Source: Herminiimonas sp. KBW02
GTDB taxonomy: Bacteria; Pseudomonadota; Gammaproteobacteria; Burkholderiales; Burkholderiaceae_D
Assembly (NCBI RefSeq): GCF_003852535.1
Contig: NZ_QAJP01000004.1
Span: 854,719 to 918,718 of the forward strand
DNA: 64,000 nucleotides
Direction of reading: 5' to 3'
Under the pieces are notes generated by a model. It saw only the letters and a program-made list of their open reading frames with translations, was not told where the DNA came from and ran no database searches. The position numbers and the translations under genes were made by a program. Positions 1 to 9,900 of this stretch are shown piece by piece. The number at the start of each line of letters is the position of its first letter. Within the stretch, counting starts at the first letter, position 1.

Positions 1-117
1 TACAAGCCGACCGAGTTTGGCTTGTCGCTGGGCGAGATTATTAACGCGATGTGCGACTGGGGACAGGTGAACTTTGACCGCATCACGGAGGCGCGTGTTC
101 GTCGTGATGGTGAGTGA
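1..117 (+). CDS. HxlR-family transcriptional regulator, C-terminal fragment
   Basis: Only the last 38 codons are inside the window, in frame 1 and ending at TGA. The residues YKPTEFGLSLGEIINAMCDWG, read as YKPTEFGLSL followed by GEIINAMCDWG, match the end of the HxlR winged helix, where the wing leads into the last helix ending in a conserved Trp-Gly. HxlR proteins are small dimeric repressors or activators that often respond to electrophiles or redox signals. The start, any partner gene and the operator lie outside the window, so no specific role can be given. It is convergent with the phospholipase D-like gene 24 bases further on. Confidence 0.75.
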   Translation, partial: YKPTEFGLSLGEIINAMCDWGQVNFDRITEARVRRDGE

Positions 118-140
118 GCGATGAATGTGTGATGCGCTGC

Positions 141-1541
141 TTATAGCCAGTACTCGAGGCGTCGCGCCATCCATTCTTTCATGCGATTCGAGAACGGGCG
201 TTTGTCCCATTCTTCCGCTGTGATCTCTATCGAATTTTTCAGGTCTTCATTGAACGCGCTTTCCATCACATCGCCGAAAGCACGATCCAATGCGATCAGA
301 TTTACTTCACGATTGTGCAGGAAGCTGCGCATGTCCAGGTTGGTCGAGCCGACAGTAGACCAGTAGCCATCGATCACGGCAGTCTTGGCATGCAGCACCG
401 ATGCCTGTAACTCAAAGATGCGCACACCAGCTGCCAGCAGCTCGCTGTAAAACGAGCGGCCTGCGTGCATGACCAGACCAGCATCCGACATGCCGGGAAA
501 GACCATCTTTACATCCACGCCGCGTTTCGCCGCATTGGTGATGGCTTGCACCAGTTGTACATCCGGTACGAAGTAGGCATTGGTAACGTGGATCGAAACC
601 TTGGCTTCCTGCATGGCCAGCACGTAAGCTTTGTACACCTCATAGTTGCCGCCTGGTTCACTGCCGATCACGCGTACCACTTTGTCGCCCATGCGCGTCA
701 ATGGCGGGAAGTAATTGCGCGTTGAGAGATTCTCATTTTTCTGGCTGACCCAGGTTTGCATGAAGAGCCACTGGAAAGAGGCGACTGCCGGACCCTCAAC
801 CTGAATGTGCGTATCGCGCCATCCAAGGTCTTCATCGTCCTGTTTCTTGCTCGAACGGAACAGCGATTTTGATGAGTAATCGCTGCTGATATTGATGCCG
901 CCAGTGAATGCGATACGTCCATCGACTATCAGTATCTTGCGATGATCGCGATTATTCAGGCGCGTCGAGAAAGCGCGTTTGAAAGGGTTAACCGGGCTGA
1001 ATTCCAGCAGATTGATGCCACTGTCACGCAGCTTCTTGAAAAACTCCGGCGGCGTATTGATAGAGCCTATGCTGTCGTAAATAATATTGACCTGCACGCC
1101 TTCGCCTTGCTTTTGCATGAGCAGCTCGGCGAACTCGGCGCCGATCGCATCTTCGTTGAAGATGTAGGTTTCCAGGTTGACGTGATCCCTGGCCGCACGT
1201 ATTGCTGCCAGCATCGCACGCATGGTATCGGGGCCATCATTGAGCAAGGTCAGTTTGTTGCCTGCGATGAGCGGACTGCCGGTAGCGGCTTCTTCCAGTG
1301 CCGCCAGTTCAGGCAGGGCGACATTGTCGCTGCGCAGGCGGCGCGCCAGCAATGATTCTGTTTTTTCTTTGGAGAGGGTGCTGCCCTGGGCGGTTTGTAT
1401 GGTCGCCGAGTCTTGCGGTTGCAGGGAAGTTTTTAAATATGTGACGTCCGGTAGCGAGGCACATGCCGAGAGAGAAAGGCTGGTGAACAGTAGGCCTATG
1501 CGAGTAAAAAATGGTGTACGTACTAGGAGGTTACGAGACAT
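141..1541 (-). CDS. Phospholipase D/cardiolipin synthase-like lipoprotein
   Basis: A 466-residue protein with two phospholipase D (HKD) motifs: H200-x-K202-x4-D207 (DHRKILIVDG) and H384-x-K386-x4-D391 (LHAKTAVIDG). Two HKD halves in one chain form a complete active site, and the length is that of bacterial cardiolipin synthases (about 410-490 residues), which transfer a phosphatidyl group through a phospho-histidine intermediate. The N-terminus is a hydrophobic signal ending in a lipobox, LSAC, with Cys27 as the lipidation site. So the enzyme is probably an envelope lipoprotein, closer to the ClsC/YmdC type than to ClsA, which has two N-terminal membrane helices. It is transcribed alone, downstream of the chemoreceptor gene but separated from it by a terminator. 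Cardiolipin synthesis is inferred; another phosphatidyl transfer or phospholipase activity is possible. Confidence 0.85.
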   Translation of the reverse strand: MSRNLLVRTPFFTRIGLLFTSLSLSACASLPDVTYLKTSLQPQDSATIQTAQGSTLSKEKTESLLARRLRSDNVALPELAALEEAATGSPLIAGNKLTLLNDGPDTMRAMLAAIRAARDHVNLETYIFNEDAIGAEFAELLMQKQGEGVQVNIIYDSIGSINTPPEFFKKLRDSGINLLEFSPVNPFKRAFSTRLNNRDHRKILIVDGRIAFTGGINISSDYSSKSLFRSSKKQDDEDLGWRDTHIQVEGPAVASFQWLFMQTWVSQKNENLSTRNYFPPLTRMGDKVVRVIGSEPGGNYEVYKAYVLAMQEAKVSIHVTNAYFVPDVQLVQAITNAAKRGVDVKMVFPGMSDAGLVMHAGRSFYSELLAAGVRIFELQASVLHAKTAVIDGYWSTVGSTNLDMRSFLHNREVNLIALDRAFGDVMESAFNEDLKNSIEITAEEWDKRPFSNRMKEWMARRLEYWL

Positions 1542-1733
1542 TTTTTTCGGATATTCCGTTGGCTATTTCAAATCAATCGATAGAGCATTTTTTCATTAGA
1601 ATCAGTCTTAATCTTGCCACTAATTTGTATAGGCGCCGAGTTTTATTTCACCGGATAAAACAACAGCATGAAAATTTTACAAAACGTATTGCAAAACGGT
1701 TAAACCTGATCGCAAGCCGGTGGTTTTCAAATG

Positions 1734-1770
1734 AAAAGCGGCGCACCATGAATTCGATCAGGTACGCCGC
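1734..1770 (-). terminator. Rho-independent terminator after the chemoreceptor gene
   Basis: Read on the minus strand, GCGGCGTACC and GGTGCGCCGC form a 10-bp stem with one G-T type mismatch and a 13-nt loop, followed by TTTT. It lies just downstream of the chemoreceptor stop codon and would separate that transcript from the phospholipase D-like gene. Confidence 0.6.
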
Positions 1771-1806
1771 AATTCGTTACAGCGACAAGTGTTGGCGGAT
1801 GAAATA

Positions 1807-3399
1807 TCAGGCGGCTAACGGTGCGCCGTGATCATCCAGTTTGAAGCTGCGCACGGTAAGAGCCAATTGCTCCGCCTGGTTTTGCAGGGAGGCAGCGGCA
1901 GCGGCTGCCTGTTCCACCAGCGCTGCATTTTGCTGTGTGACTTCGTCCATTTGGCCGATGGCCTGATTGACTTGCTCTATGCCTGCACTTTGTTCCTGGC
2001 TGGCAGCAGTAATTTCCGCCATGATGTCAGTGACCCGTTTCACACTGGTAACAATCTCATCCATCGTGGTGCCGGCTTCTGCTACCAGTTTTTCACCCGT
2101 ATCAACGCGCGCGGCCGAGTCGCCTATTAATGCCTTGATTTCTTTGGCGGCAGATGCCGAGCGTTGCGCCAGGTTGCGTACTTCTGCCGCGACTACCGCA
2201 AAGCCGCGACCTTGCTCACCGGCGCGGGCTGCTTCAACCGCTGCATTCAGGGCCAGGATATTGGTTTGGAAGGCAATGCCATCAATTACGCTGATGATAT
2301 CGCCTATCCGTTTGGATGATTCATTGATGGACTCCATCGTGACCACCACCTGGGAGACGACTGCGCCACCTTTGAGGGCGATGTCCGAAGCACTGGCGGC
2401 CAATTGATTGGCCTGTCTGGCATTGTCTGCATTTTGCTTGACGGTAGAGGTGATCTCTTCCATCGACGACGCCGTTTCTTCAAGGGCGCTTGCCTGTTCC
2501 TCAGTGCGTGAAGACAGATCCAGGTTACCTGCCGCGATCTGATTCGATCCGGTCGCGATTGCATCCGTGCCGTGGCGGACCTTGGTCACGATGCGCATCA
2601 GATTTTCATTCATATCCTTCAGTGCATGCAACAACTGACCGGTTTCATCCCTGGAGCTGACGTCGATTTTGGCGGTGAGGTCACCCGACGCTACCGTGCG
2701 CGCGATATCGATGGCATTGCTTAATGGTCGCGTCACGCTGGTGATGATCCAATAGGTGAGGCCGGTGCCCACTATGGTGAGTATGGTCAGGGCCAATAAG
2801 ATGGTTTTAGTCGCCAGCTCATTTTGCTCTTGTGCGGCTAGTCGATTGTGTTCACGGATATTGGCTGATTGCTTGCTGACATAACTAACGATTTGATCGA
2901 TTTTTTGTGTAGGTTCGCGATCCATGCCTTTCACCAATGCATCGATCTCGGCTACGCCGCCCGTTGCGATGTGATTGTTTTGTCCGAGGGCAGCCAGATA
3001 ATTTTTCTCCAGTTGCAGCAGCGAGGCCTGAGCCTCATTCAGTAGCGGAGAGCTCAGCTGCAGCTTGCTGAAGATCGCACGCAGTTCATTTAAGCCGTCA
3101 TTGGTTGCTTTGCCTTGTTTGATGAAGGCGGCTTTGTACCTGGCGAAGTCAGTAGTGTTGTGACCGCGCAGCAGGATATTTTTCCATTCCTGAATCTGGA
3201 TTTTGAAATCGACTTGTGCCTTGCGCGCCGTGTCTACCGTGCGTTCCACATCGGATGCTTGTTCAAGCGTTAACATCATGAGCGCATTGGATTGCTTGAT
3301 GGTGCTCCATCCTGTCAAACCGAGGGCGATCGAACCCAGAATTAAAAATGTGCTGAGCAGAATCAGACGACTGGAAATTTTGACATTTTGTATGCGCAT
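1807..3399 (-). CDS. Methyl-accepting chemotaxis protein
   Basis: A 530-residue transmembrane chemoreceptor. A membrane helix lies at about 12-32, then a periplasmic four-helix-type sensor region of about 160 residues, a second membrane helix at about 193-216 ([15 protein letters not shown]), a HAMP domain to about 270 and a long cytoplasmic signalling domain. The hairpin tip is intact ([20 protein letters not shown]), which is where CheA and CheW dock. The C-terminus ends in DDHGAPLAA, with no CheR-tethering pentapeptide. The ligand cannot be predicted. The start ATG has an AAGG-type ribosome site in front of it. The gene is monocistronic and divergent from the YjfB gene. A second receptor of the same architecture lies at 33.5 kb. 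Confidence 0.95.
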   Translation of the reverse strand: MRIQNVKISSRLILLSTFLILGSIALGLTGWSTIKQSNALMMLTLEQASDVERTVDTARKAQVDFKIQIQEWKNILLRGHNTTDFARYKAAFIKQGKATNDGLNELRAIFSKLQLSSPLLNEAQASLLQLEKNYLAALGQNNHIATGGVAEIDALVKGMDREPTQKIDQIVSYVSKQSANIREHNRLAAQEQNELATKTILLALTILTIVGTGLTYWIITSVTRPLSNAIDIARTVASGDLTAKIDVSSRDETGQLLHALKDMNENLMRIVTKVRHGTDAIATGSNQIAAGNLDLSSRTEEQASALEETASSMEEITSTVKQNADNARQANQLAASASDIALKGGAVVSQVVVTMESINESSKRIGDIISVIDGIAFQTNILALNAAVEAARAGEQGRGFAVVAAEVRNLAQRSASAAKEIKALIGDSAARVDTGEKLVAEAGTTMDEIVTSVKRVTDIMAEITAASQEQSAGIEQVNQAIGQMDEVTQQNAALVEQAAAAAASLQNQAEQLALTVRSFKLDDHGAPLAA

Positions 3400-3576
3400 G
3401 TTGACTACCTTTTAAACCCGGCAGGACGCCGTAAGCCTATAACGGCGAGGCATATACAAACTCAAGCGTTTTTTTGCTGCATTGCAATTAAAAAAGCGGG
3501 CATGCATAAAGAATGCCGAATCGCTGCCGTTAAAGATAGAGAAACGCCATTCCCGGCGTATGGATGTGAGGTGGAT

Positions 3577-3765
3577 ATGGACGTAAGCAATATTGCCAGC
3601 CTGGCGAGCAGCATGGCGCAGCAGCGCACCAGCAACGAAGTGGCATTGACTGTGTTCAAGAAGGCAATGGATATCCAAAGCACGACGGCGACGACTCTGC
3701 TCGACGCTATTCCCAAAGTCAGCCTGCCAGCCAACATAGGACAAAACGTCAACACCACCGCCTGA
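3577..3765 (+). CDS. yjfB: YjfB-family putative motility protein
   Basis: A 62-residue protein, MDVSNIASLASSMAQQ at the start, followed by a helical stretch and a Pro/Asn-rich tail ending in NIGQNVNTTA. This is the size and pattern of the YjfB family, found in flagellated bacteria and labelled a putative motility protein; its biochemical function is unknown. The reading frame stays open upstream, but the ATG chosen follows a purine-rich GTGAGG ribosome site and gives the family's normal N-terminus. It stands alone between a divergent chemoreceptor gene and the DUF924 gene, which fits a link to motility, though this is inference. Confidence 0.7.
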   Translation: MDVSNIASLASSMAQQRTSNEVALTVFKKAMDIQSTTATTLLDAIPKVSLPANIGQNVNTTA

Positions 3766-3837
3766 TTGCCGACTTCCGCATTGTGGCAAGCTATGCGACC
3801 ATAGCCCACGATACGGCTGTTTAGCACAGGAGATGGT

Positions 3838-4443
3838 ATGACGATGGAAACGGCAGATGCGGTATTGACGTTCTGGTTTGGTAACGAATCGGATGATACA
3901 AAAACCGCAGCACAACAAAACAAACTCTGGTGGTCCAAGGACGCGGCAACAGATCAGGCCATCAGCGCCCGCTTCAAGAGCAGTACACTGGCTGCTGCCA
4001 ATGGTGAACTGGATGAGTGGGCCGCGCAACCGCGCGACTTGCTGGCGCTGATCCTGCTAACGGATCAATTCCCGCGCAATATGTATCGTGGCTTGCCGAC
4101 TTCGTTTGCCTTCGATGCGCTGGCCTTGCAGTGGACCTTGATTGCGCTGGATCACGGCTTCGAACGTCATTTACGCCCGATAGAACGGGTCTTCCTTTAC
4201 CTTCCGCTCGAACATTCCGAAGTGCTGGAACATCAGCATCGTTCAGTGCAATTGTTTGAACAGTTGTCGCTGGATGTACCTGCATCGCATAAGGAAACCT
4301 TTGCCGGTTTTACCCAGTTTGCGATCAAACATAGAGATATTGTGGAGCGCTTCGGGCGCTTCCCGCACCGCAATGAAATCTTCGGGCGCGAGACTACGGA
4401 AGAAGAACACGCGTTCCTGCAAACGCCGGGCTCTTCATTTTGA
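3838..4443 (+). CDS. DUF924 family protein
   Basis: A 201-residue soluble protein that matches DUF924 from end to end: VLTFWFG near residue 10, the LWWSKD segment, then LALILLTDQFPRNMYRG and a C-terminal part with FLYLPLEHSE. The DQFPRN core is the family's signature. The family is helical, TPR-like and has no established enzymatic activity. The second codon pair (ATGACGATG) gives two possible starts, three residues apart; the first follows an AGGAGA ribosome site. It is 72 bases downstream of yjfB and could be cotranscribed with it. A strong hairpin follows the stop codon. Confidence 0.9.
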   Translation: MTMETADAVLTFWFGNESDDTKTAAQQNKLWWSKDAATDQAISARFKSSTLAAANGELDEWAAQPRDLLALILLTDQFPRNMYRGLPTSFAFDALALQWTLIALDHGFERHLRPIERVFLYLPLEHSEVLEHQHRSVQLFEQLSLDVPASHKETFAGFTQFAIKHRDIVERFGRFPHRNEIFGRETTEEEHAFLQTPGSSF

Positions 4444-4463
4444 TTTCTGACGGGGAAATGTAG

Positions 4464-4493
4464 ACAGCGGGCAGGACGCCCGCTGTTTTGTTT
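4464..4493 (+). terminator. Rho-independent terminator after the DUF924 gene
   Basis: ACAGCGGGC and GCCCGCTGT form a perfect 9-bp GC-rich stem with a 5-nt loop, followed by TTTTGTTT. It sits between two convergent genes and on the plus strand has the better T tract. Confidence 0.85.
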
Positions 4494-5140
4494 CAGGCTA
4501 CTGCTTTTGCTACCGGCCAGGCGCGCATCGCGGCTGATGCAATGGCCAGCAATTTATCGCGGTCACAGGTATCTCGTGCCTGCATAGTCATGCCTTGCAG
4601 GACCGCCGCATAAAAATTGGCCAGCGTGGCAGCGTCTATGCTGGTTGGCAGTTCGCCTTCCTGTATGCCTTGTTCTATGCGCGCCGTAATCATGCCTTCG
4701 ATATTCTCGCGGCGCTCGGTCATGACGGTTTGTACATGTTCGGCGGAAGCGGAGCAATTGGTGGCGGCCATCACAACCAGGCAGCCGGGCGGGTGACTCG
4801 GGCAGGTGTTATCGACGGCGCTGCTTTGCAATAAACGTTCTATCGCATCGCGTGCGGTCGGTGCTTGCGCAAACATATCTTGCAGCGCATCGCATCGTTT
4901 GGTGGAGTAACGCTCCACCGCTTCCAGGAAGAGTTGTTCTTTGTCGCCGAAAGCCGCGTACAGGCTGGGCGGCGTAATACCCATCGCGGATGTCAGTTCG
5001 CTCAGCGATGCAGCTTCATAGCCGTAACGCCAAAACACCAGCATCGCGCGCTCGAGCGCAGCTTCCCGGTCGAAAGAGAGCGGCCGACCACCTTTTTTGC
5101 GTGGTTTGTCGGCTTGTTCGGATTTATTTTCCATTTCCAT
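4493..5140 (-). CDS. TetR/AcrR-family transcriptional repressor
   Basis: A 215-residue regulator. After a Lys-rich N-terminal tail (NKSEQADKPRKKGGRP) comes a TetR helix-turn-helix, with residues SLSELTSAMGITPPSLYAAFGDKEQLF, read as SLSELTSAMG then ITPPSLYAAFGDKEQLF, the hallmark of the family. The C-terminal helical domain carries the ligand pocket and contains a VDNTCPSHPPGCLVV segment seen in one branch of TetR proteins. It is divergent from the RND efflux operon, and a 22-bp palindrome lies in the shared intergenic region. The expected role is repression of that efflux operon and of itself, relieved by a pump substrate; this is inferred from arrangement. ATGGAAATGGAA gives two possible starts. 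Confidence 0.92.
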   Translation of the reverse strand: MEMENKSEQADKPRKKGGRPLSFDREAALERAMLVFWRYGYEAASLSELTSAMGITPPSLYAAFGDKEQLFLEAVERYSTKRCDALQDMFAQAPTARDAIERLLQSSAVDNTCPSHPPGCLVVMAATNCSASAEHVQTVMTERRENIEGMITARIEQGIQEGELPTSIDAATLANFYAAVLQGMTMQARDTCDRDKLLAIASAAMRAWPVAKAVA

Positions 5141-5152
5141 AGCGATCGATAG
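5138..5152. promoter_or_regulatory. Possible second TetR half-operator at the tetR start codon
   Basis: CATAGCGATCGATAG overlaps the start codon of the TetR gene and resembles the core of the 22-bp palindrome 50 bases away (CATAG, GATC, CTATG). It is imperfect on one side. Binding here would block translation initiation or transcription of the regulator itself. Confidence 0.4.
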
Positions 5153-5199
5153 TAAACCCCTTGACAGCTTTAAACAAGCAATATACAGTCACATCATAC

Positions 5200-5221
5200 T
5201 TTCATAGTGATCGCTATGAAA
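5200..5221. promoter_or_regulatory. Palindromic operator, likely for the TetR repressor
   Basis: TTTCATAG and CTATGAAA are perfect 8-bp inverted arms around the 6-nt centre TGATCG. The 22-bp size and 8-bp arms are typical of TetR operators. It lies between the divergent repressor and efflux genes. A TTGACA at 5161-5166 with TATACA about 15 bases on, just upstream of the palindrome, could be a plus-strand promoter that it would block, although the spacing is short. Confidence 0.75.
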
Positions 5222-5335
5222 TATGAAAGTGTCATGAAATTGAAATATTTTTTAAGGCCTTTCGGCCATCAAGGATCGTTCTTTTAGTTTCTATCTATCA
5301 ACTTTTATTTACTGACGAAGCAGTGAGTGTACCAA

Positions 5336-5518
5336 ATGAAAAACCGTCTCTACCAAATAACCGTTGTTGCTGCCAGTACGCTCGCGCTGTCTGCCGCGAT
5401 GCGTAATGAGGCACTGCAAGACATGATTTACGACAGCGCCCTGACCGGCGGCGCGGTGTGGGCCGGTGCCACCGTCTCACTGGGCAACTTCGGTCTAAGC
5501 CTTCCTGCCGAGCATTAA
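5336..5518 (+). CDS. Small hypothetical protein with signal-like N-terminus
   Basis: An open frame of 60 residues starting MKNRLYQITVVAAS, whose first 20 residues look like a signal or membrane segment (VVAASTLALSAA), followed by a short acidic stretch and a Gly/Ala-rich end (TGGAVWAGATVSLGNFG). The preceding bases contain only a weak ribosome site, and an in-frame GTG nine bases earlier is an alternative start. It sits in the leader of the efflux operon, downstream of the operator, so it would be cotranscribed with the pump. No family was recognised. It may be a genuine small secreted protein or an accidental frame. Confidence 0.35.
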   Translation: MKNRLYQITVVAASTLALSAAMRNEALQDMIYDSALTGGAVWAGATVSLGNFGLSLPAEH

Positions 5519-5699
5519 GCCATGCGCAAGAGCGACATCATGCCACTAATTGCCGATACGCGTCGGCTGCCTGGCTTTTTGTCGTTCCCGGATCCTGTAC
5601 ACCAGGCAGCGACCGGAGGGGAAAACGCGCAGCGATGTTGATTTTTCATCGTAACGAATTTCTTTAGCTACCAATTTTTCACAGATTACTTTTCAGGGA

Positions 5700-6932
5700 A
5701 TGAAAATGAAAACATCAACTACTCCACGTTTTTCCCGTAGTGCCATTGCGATAGCGGTCGGCGTCTTATTAATCGTTGGCGCGACCACCGTGTCACTCAC
5801 AGGTCGCGCAGAAAAAACGCCGGCCGCAGCACCGGCAGCAGTCAGCGTCACCGTTGCCAGCGTACTGGAACGCTCGGTAACCGAATGGGATGATTTTTCC
5901 GGACGGGTAGAAGCGGTCGAACGGGTTGAGATCCGGCCGCGTATTTCCGGCACCATCGATGCCGTACATTTCCAGGATGGCCAATTGGTGAAGAAGGGCG
6001 CGTTACTGTTCACCATCGATCCGCGTCCATACAAAGCAGAACTGGCGCGCGCCGAAGCTGCACGCGCCGGTGCACAAGCGCGACTGGCACTGGCAAAAAC
6101 CGAACTCGAGCGTACCAAACGTTTGCTGGAAGAACGTGCGGTTGCACAACGTGAACTTGATACCCGCGAAAACGCCATGCAGGAAGCGGATGCCAATCTG
6201 AAAGCAACTGATGCGGCGGTACTGACTGCGCGTTTGAACCTGCAATACACCGAAATTACCGCACCGGTTGCCGGTCGTGTCTCGCGTGCAGAAATCACCG
6301 TCGGCAATCTGGTCGCTACCGGCCCGACCGCGCCGACGCTGACCACCGTGGTGTCGGTGTCGCCGGTCTACGTCAATTTTGAAATCGATGAGCCTACTTA
6401 TATCCGTTACGCAGGTAATGGCACGGTCGGTAACAGCGGTGTGAACCGCATACCGGTATCTATCGGTTTGACCAGCGAAGACGGTTATCCGCGCAACGGT
6501 CACGTCAAGTCCTTCGACAACCGTCTCGACACCGGCTCCGGCACGATACGGGTCCGCGCAGTATTCAATAACGAAGACGGCACACTGACGCCAGGCATGT
6601 ATGCGCGGGTACGTACCGGCGATTCCAATGCCAAGAATGCTTTGCTGATCGATGATAAGGCCGTTGGCACCGACCAGGATAAAAAATACGTCATGGTCGT
6701 CGGTGCTGATAACAAGGTGATCTATCGTCCGGTCAGCCTCGGTCCTATCGTTGACGGTTTGCGCGTGGTACGCAGCGGTTTGCAAAAGGATGAGCGCATT
6801 GTTGTCAACGGTTTGCAACGCATACGCCCGAATGACACGGTGACCCCTGAAGTCGTGAAGATGGATGCACGTGTCGCCAGTGCCGATACAGTGAAGCCGG
6901 CAGGGCAGGCGGCTTCCAGCGCAGTCAACTAA
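5700..6932 (+). CDS. mexE: RND efflux periplasmic adaptor (MexE type)
   Basis: A 410-residue membrane fusion protein. An N-terminal uncleaved or signal segment (IAIAVGVLLIVGATTVSL) is followed by a Pro/Ala linker, a barrel-sandwich (lipoyl-like) half with RIEIRPRISG-like sequence VEIRPRISGTIDAV, a long coiled-coil hairpin (about 100-170, rich in Ala, Arg and Glu), the second lipoyl half (LNLQYTEITAPVAGRVSR) and a beta-barrel plus membrane-proximal domain. It joins the inner membrane pump to the outer membrane channel in a tripartite exporter. The gene is first in a three-gene operon, 53 bases before the pump. The sequence fits the MexE/BpeE group best, judging by the clear MexF character of its partner. 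Confidence 0.92.
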   Translation: MKMKTSTTPRFSRSAIAIAVGVLLIVGATTVSLTGRAEKTPAAAPAAVSVTVASVLERSVTEWDDFSGRVEAVERVEIRPRISGTIDAVHFQDGQLVKKGALLFTIDPRPYKAELARAEAARAGAQARLALAKTELERTKRLLEERAVAQRELDTRENAMQEADANLKATDAAVLTARLNLQYTEITAPVAGRVSRAEITVGNLVATGPTAPTLTTVVSVSPVYVNFEIDEPTYIRYAGNGTVGNSGVNRIPVSIGLTSEDGYPRNGHVKSFDNRLDTGSGTIRVRAVFNNEDGTLTPGMYARVRTGDSNAKNALLIDDKAVGTDQDKKYVMVVGADNKVIYRPVSLGPIVDGLRVVRSGLQKDERIVVNGLQRIRPNDTVTPEVVKMDARVASADTVKPAGQAASSAVN

Positions 6933-6985
6933 ATCAGGAACGACCTGGCTGACTACGCTCCCCACATTTAAAAAGAAAAACTGAA

Positions 6986-9900
6986 ATGAATATCTCTCGA
7001 TTTTTTATCGATCGCCCCATCTTTGCCGGCGTTTTGTCGGCCATCATCCTGATCGGTGGTCTGATCTCGATGCTGAATCTGCCGATCTCTGAATATCCGG
7101 AAGTCGTACCGCCATCCGTGGTGGTCAAGGCCAACTTCCCGGGTGCCAACCCGCAAACCATCGCGGAAACCGTATCTACCCCGATAGAAGAGCAGATCAA
7201 CGGCGTCGAAGGCATGTTGTACATGCAGTCGCAGGCTACCTCCGACGGCCTGATGACCCTGACCGTTACTTTCAAACTCGGCGTCTCGCCGGATCAGGCG
7301 CAGCAATTGGTGCAGAACCGCGTCAACCAGGCTTTGCCACGTCTGCCCGATGTGGTGCAGCGACTCGGTGTGACGACTACCAAGAGCTCGCCGGATCTGA
7401 CGATGGTGGTCCATCTGGTGTCGCCTAATGACCGATACGACATGGCTTACCTGCGTAACTACGCCGTGCTGAACGTGAAAGACCGACTGGCACGTTTGCA
7501 AGGGATCGGCGCGGTGCAGTTGTTTGGTTCCGGTGATTACTCGATGCGCGTCTGGCTCGACCCACGCAAAGTAGCGGAACGTGGTTTGTCCGCGAATGAT
7601 GTGGTTGATGCCATCCGCCAGCAAAACGTTAACGTGGCGGCTGGTGTGATCGGTGCCTCGCCTTCGGTACCTGGCGTTGATTACCAGATATCGGTGAACG
7701 CACAAGGTCGCCTCAGCACTGAAGATGAATTCCGCGATATCGTGATCCGTACTTCGCCGGATGGTGTCGTTACGCGTCTGCGTGATGTCGCCCGCGTTGA
7801 GCTGGGTGCCAGCGAATACGCGTTGCGTTCCTTGCTAAACAATAAGTCTGCGGTCGCGATTCCTATCTTCCAGTCGCCTGGTTCCAATGCGCTCGATATT
7901 TCGAACAATGTGCGCAAGACCATGGCCGAGCTGAAGAAAGACATGCCGGAAGGCGTCGACTACAGCATCGTCTATGATCCGACCCAGTTCGTCCGCGCTT
8001 CGATAGAAGCGGTAGTGCATACGCTGCTGGAAGCGATCCTGCTGGTGGTGATCGTCGTGATCATCTTCCTGCAAACCTGGCGTGCTTCCATCATTCCTTT
8101 GCTGGCAGTGCCGGTCTCGGTTATCGGTACTTTCGCGGTGATGATGGGCCTGGGCTTTTCGATCAATGCGCTCAGTCTGTTCGGGCTGGTGCTGGCGATT
8201 GGTATCGTGGTCGATGATGCGATTGTGGTGGTGGAAAACGTCGAACGGAATATTGAAGACGGCCTGACCGCACGCGAAGCAACTTATAAAGCGATGCGTG
8301 AAGTGTCGGGTCCGATTATCGCGATTGCGCTGACCCTGTCGGCAGTGTTTGTGCCGCTCGCCTTCGTCAGTGGCCTGACTGGTCAATTCTTTAAACAGTT
8401 CGCGTTGACGATTGCTATTTCCACTGTGATCTCTGCGTTCAACTCGCTGACCTTGTCGCCGGCACTGGCTGCCTTGCTGCTGAAGAGCCACGGCGCGCCT
8501 AAAGATAAATTCCAGTTGGCGATCGACAAGGCGTTTGGCTGGTTTTTTGTCCGCTTCAATCGTGTTTTCCATCGTGGTTCTGAAAACTACGGCGGTGGCG
8601 TGACCGGCATCCTGAAACGCAAATCTATTGCGCTGGCAGTGTACGCGGCACTCATCGGTGCCACCATGTTCCTGTTCCATCATGTACCGGCCGGCTTTAT
8701 TCCAGGTCAGGACAAACAGTACCTGGTTGGTTTCGCGCAATTGCCGGATGCATCTTCGCTCGATCGTACCGAAGACGTGATCCGTCAAATGTCTGAAATC
8801 GGCATGAAGACACCAGGCGTGGAATCGGCGGTGGCGTTCCCGGGCTTGTCGATTAACGGCTTCGTGAACAGCCCGAGCTCCGGCATTGTGTTCATGTCGC
8901 TCAAACCGTTTGAAGAACGTCGTAGCAAAGACTTGAGTGGTCCGGCGATTGCACAAAAGCTGAACCAGCAAATGTCCGGCATCAAGGGTGCATACATTGC
9001 GATGTTCCCGCCGCCACCAGTGCAAGGTCTCGGTACCATCGGTGGCTTCAAGCTGCAGATCCAGGACCGTGGCGCTTTGGGCAAGGAGGCGTTGAACGAT
9101 GCATTGAAAGCCTTCCTGGCCAAAGCGTACCAGGCACCTGAACTGGCTGGCATGTTCTCCAGCTATCAGATCAACGTGCCGCAACTGTATGCGAACCTGG
9201 ATCGCACGCGTGCCCAACAACTGGGGCTGTCGGTACCGGCCGTGTTCGATACCTTGCAGGTTTACCTCGGCTCGTTGTACGTCAACGATTTTAATAAGTT
9301 CGGTCGTACCTTCCAGGTGCGCGTACAGGCAGATGCACCGTTCCGCGCGCATGCTGAAGATGTTGGTTTGCTGAAAGCACGTAACAAGAACGGTGAAATG
9401 GTGCCTTTGTCGTCGGTCCTGAAAATGACACAGAGCTACGGCCCTGATCAATTCATTCGTTACAACGGCTTCCCGGCAGCGGACGTGAACGGTGGCCCGG
9501 CTCCCGGTTACAGCACTGGTCAGGCGCAGGCAGTGGTAGAGCGTTTGCTGGCAGAAACACTGCCGCGCGGCATCAGCTATGAATGGACCGAGATTACGTA
9601 TCAGGACAAGATCGCTGGCGATACCTTGTTTGTGATCCTGCCGCTGGCGATGTTGCTGGTGTTCTTCGTCTTGGCTGCACAGTATGAAAGCCTGACCTTG
9701 CCATTGGCTGTGTTGCTGATCGTGCCTATGGGCTTGCTGTCTGCGATCTTCGGTGTCTGGCTGACGGGTGGCGACAACAACATCTTCACGCAGATCAGTC
9801 TGATCGTGCTGGTGGGGCTGGCCTGTAAGAACGCGATTCTGATCGTTGAGTTTGCGCGTGAACTGGAGCATCAGGGACGTGGCATCTATGAAGCAGCGAT

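Larger units (their letters stand above)
5141..5699. other. Divergent regulatory region between TetR gene and efflux operon
   Basis: About 560 bases between the repressor and the efflux operon. It holds the operator, a possible TTGACA promoter and one small open frame (described separately). The 180 bases just upstream of the operon show no convincing gene or hairpin; the operon start has a CAGGGAA ribosome site. Confidence 0.6.

Noticed and set aside
3412-4029. A 205-codon minus-strand open frame between the chemoreceptor and DUF924 genes
   Set aside because: It overlaps yjfB and the DUF924 start in antisense and has no recognisable domain or start signal.
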